A DNA stretch of 64,000 nt, taken from assembly GCF_018282095.1 (NCBI RefSeq), contig NZ_CP074127.1:408906-472905 (forward strand), written 5' to 3'. The notes beneath the pieces were generated by a model. It searched no databases. It was not told where the DNA came from and saw only the letters and a program-made list of their open reading frames with translations. The stretch comes from Pseudovibrio brasiliensis. Its GTDB lineage: Bacteria; Pseudomonadota; Alphaproteobacteria; Rhizobiales; Stappiaceae. Of this stretch, positions 62,708 through 64,000 are shown in pieces; the stretch's first letter is position 1, and each line of letters begins with the position of its first letter. The translations under genes and the position numbers were made by a program.

Positions 62708-63777
62708 ACAAAGCTAAGGACCGGAAAAACGCACTCGATACGCTGTTTTCAGGCGGCGGCATGGCAGGCATGGTTGCAGACGCAACAGCCCCGCGCCCAC
62801 GCTTGTCTTCCGGAGCTATTGGCGCTGCCGAGATCAATCTGATCAAGGATGAACGCGACAGGCTGCGTGAAGAGCTGAAAACGCTGAACACGCAAATGGC
62901 GTCTTCCGTGAACGTGGTTGAGTTGGATCCGGAACAGGTTCAGCCTTCCTTTGTGGCAGACCGCATGGAAGTTGCGTTTGACCCTGCCTTTGAAGCGCTT
63001 AAAGAATCCATTGCTGAAACCGGACAGCAGGTGCCTATTCTGGTGCGCCCTGCCCCGGGTGAAAGCGGTGTCTATCAGATCGCTTACGGCCACCGTCGTT
63101 GGAAGGCCTGCCGCGCGTTGGGCAAATCTGTCCGCGGTGTGATCAAAGAGCTTTCCGATGAGGAACTGCTGGTTGCTCAGGGTCAGGAAAACCATGAGCG
63201 TAAGGACCTGAGTTTCATTGAAACCTGTCTCTTCGTTTATCGTCTGGCCCAGGATTATCCGCAGACGCTGATTGTGAAAGCGATCGGCAAAGACAAGTCA
63301 CTCGTTTCCAAACTTCGCAAGCTGGCGGCAACCATGCCTGAGGAGTTTTTACGCGTGATCGGTCCTGCACCGAAGATCGGCCGCCCTAGGTGGGAGGAAA
63401 TGGCCAGCTTCTTTGAAGATGGAAGACTGGCATCAAACCACGAGAAGGCAGTGACCTCACTGTTTGCTCTGGATTCCTTCACCGAGCTGCACAGTGATGA
63501 ACGCTTCAGCGAAGTGCTGCAGTTGCTGCAGGAAACACCAGCTGAGACAGAAGCAAGCTCTGCTCAGTCTGCGGGTGAGATCCCGGTCGCAGCGCACACG
63601 CGCAAAGCAAACAGTTCTGAATGGCTTGGAAACAAGCATGTGCTGGTCAAGCACACAGGCAAAGCAACCGTGTTTTCCGTTGATAGTAAAACGCAGAGCG
63701 ATTTCAGCGCGTTTTTGCTGAAGGAACTGCCGGTGCTGATTGCCAAGTATGAAGAGACGAAGGGGGAGGATGCCTGA
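62704..63777 (+). CDS. repB: Plasmid partition protein RepB (ParB type)
   Basis: 357 aa. ParB/Spo0J nuclease-like domain near residues 75-175, with IAYGHRRWKACRALGKSVRGVIK (box II) and QGQENHERKDLSFIE. The helix-turn-helix for parS binding is around residues 185-205 (LIVKAIGKDKSLVSKLRKLAA). The C-terminal dimerisation region ends with KYEETKGEDA. ATG at 62704 in ATGA overlap with repA, so coupled. repC should follow right of the window. Confidence 0.95.
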   Translation: MNKAKDRKNALDTLFSGGGMAGMVADATAPRPRLSSGAIGAAEINLIKDERDRLREELKTLNTQMASSVNVVELDPEQVQPSFVADRMEVAFDPAFEALKESIAETGQQVPILVRPAPGESGVYQIAYGHRRWKACRALGKSVRGVIKELSDEELLVAQGQENHERKDLSFIETCLFVYRLAQDYPQTLIVKAIGKDKSLVSKLRKLAATMPEEFLRVIGPAPKIGRPRWEEMASFFEDGRLASNHEKAVTSLFALDSFTELHSDERFSEVLQLLQETPAETEASSAQSAGEIPVAAHTRKANSSEWLGNKHVLVKHTGKATVFSVDSKTQSDFSAFLLKELPVLIAKYEETKGEDA

Positions 63778-64000
63778 TGGTGTAGCCCCTGAATGACGAA
63801 AGGCCCTGCTGACGGCAATCAGCAAGGCCCCAAAATCGTCGCCCAAGAGAGTAATAATACTCGTCGTGGACCATCTTTAGCACGATCATCCTACGACGAA
63901 CGCACCCTGCGAATCAAGTAAGCAATGCTTTCTTGAAACCCTTTGTGGCGCATTTTTGCTTTTTCGGGCGCTCAATCCCCAATCTTACTTGGATAACACC
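63778..64000. other. repB-repC intergenic region (start of repC not reached)
   Basis: The window ends inside the gap before repC. On the minus strand it holds a probable antisense RNA (63800-63881) with promoter TTGATT (63917-63912) / TAGGAT (63893-63888). TCGTCGT and ACGACGA arms (63861-63867, 63893-63899) flank the -10 region. Confidence 0.65.
63800..63881 (-). ncRNA. Candidate counter-transcribed RNA controlling repC
   Basis: repABC plasmids encode an antisense RNA on the opposite strand between repB and repC that limits RepC and fixes copy number and incompatibility. Here a minus-strand promoter (TTGATT, 18-bp spacer, TAGGAT) would start near 63881. A hairpin GGCC-TGCTGA / TCAGCA-GGCC (63802-63829) followed by TTTC would end it. 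Length about 80 nt. Confidence 0.55.

Noticed and set aside
1..64000. Insertion sequences, transposases, tRNA or rRNA genes
   Set aside because: No transposase reading frames, flanking terminal repeats, tRNA-like T-loops or rRNA segments were recognised by eye.

Overview
This 64-kb window looks like part of a large extrachromosomal replicon of a marine-type alphaproteobacterium. The right end (about 61.3-64.0 kb) carries the repA-repB part of a repABC replication and partition module, a plasmid class confined to Alphaproteobacteria. MbfA, IalB and a FprA-type ferredoxin reductase fit the same class. Pseudovibrio or another member of the Stappiaceae is my best guess from the mix of genes and the moderate GC. 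That name is an inference, not something read from the sequence. I saw no insertion sequences, transposases, tRNA, rRNA or CRISPR arrays.

Layout, left to right. 0-2 kb: the 3' end of a sugar ABC transporter operon (permease and ATPase). 2-9.3 kb: mbfA iron exporter, a large unrecognised protein built on an internal duplication, an AEC carrier with a divergent LysR gene, and an alanine/glycine symporter. 9.6-17.4 kb: a Sel1-repeat protein, an unknown protein, a Res/Xre toxin-antitoxin pair, a 1210-aa repeat-rich autotransporter and a YcnI-like copper protein. 17.6-24.2 kb: thiol and electrophile stress genes. These are a fused double DJ-1/PfpI protein opposite a TetR gene, then a four-gene leftward cluster tetR-ohr-CurA-like reductase-Hsp31-like DJ-1, then another TetR and a methyltransferase. 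24.4-29.9 kb: a hydrolase/NTF2-like/SDR operon, a UDP-glucuronate decarboxylase, a BenE transporter and a GFA-type zinc protein. 30-35.4 kb: a complete oppABCDF peptide uptake operon. 35.9-39 kb: a HAD-UbiA fusion, a GtrA-like protein and a polytopic glycosyltransferase-like protein, resembling polyprenyl-phosphate pentose glycan pathways. 39.3-46.6 kb: a drug efflux pump, a lipoprotein, a chemoreceptor, a VOC protein, IalB and an ABC-F ATPase. 46.6-49.4 kb: a TetR gene controlling a Rieske oxygenase through two matching operators, facing a ferredoxin-NADP reductase. 49.7-56.98 kb: an AraC/GyrI regulator, a serine hydrolase, two LysR/oxidoreductase divergent pairs and a second copy of the lipoprotein family. 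57.8-60.6 kb: an enterobacterial-type gshA with a GNAT gene, and a GntR/FCD regulator. 60.6-64 kb: replication control, with a 16-bp parS-like palindrome, repA, repB and a probable antisense RNA before an off-window repC.

Many genes fit one theme. Ohr, CurA-like reductase, three DJ-1 domains, AzoR, GFA, a VOC protein, glutathione synthesis and MbfA all act on reactive electrophiles, peroxides, metals or thiols. The other theme is scavenging of sugars, amino acids, peptides and aromatics. Start codons were revised to internal ATG/GTG/TTG codons wherever a ribosome-binding site or signal peptide argued for it. Three convergent gene pairs share overlapping stop codons.
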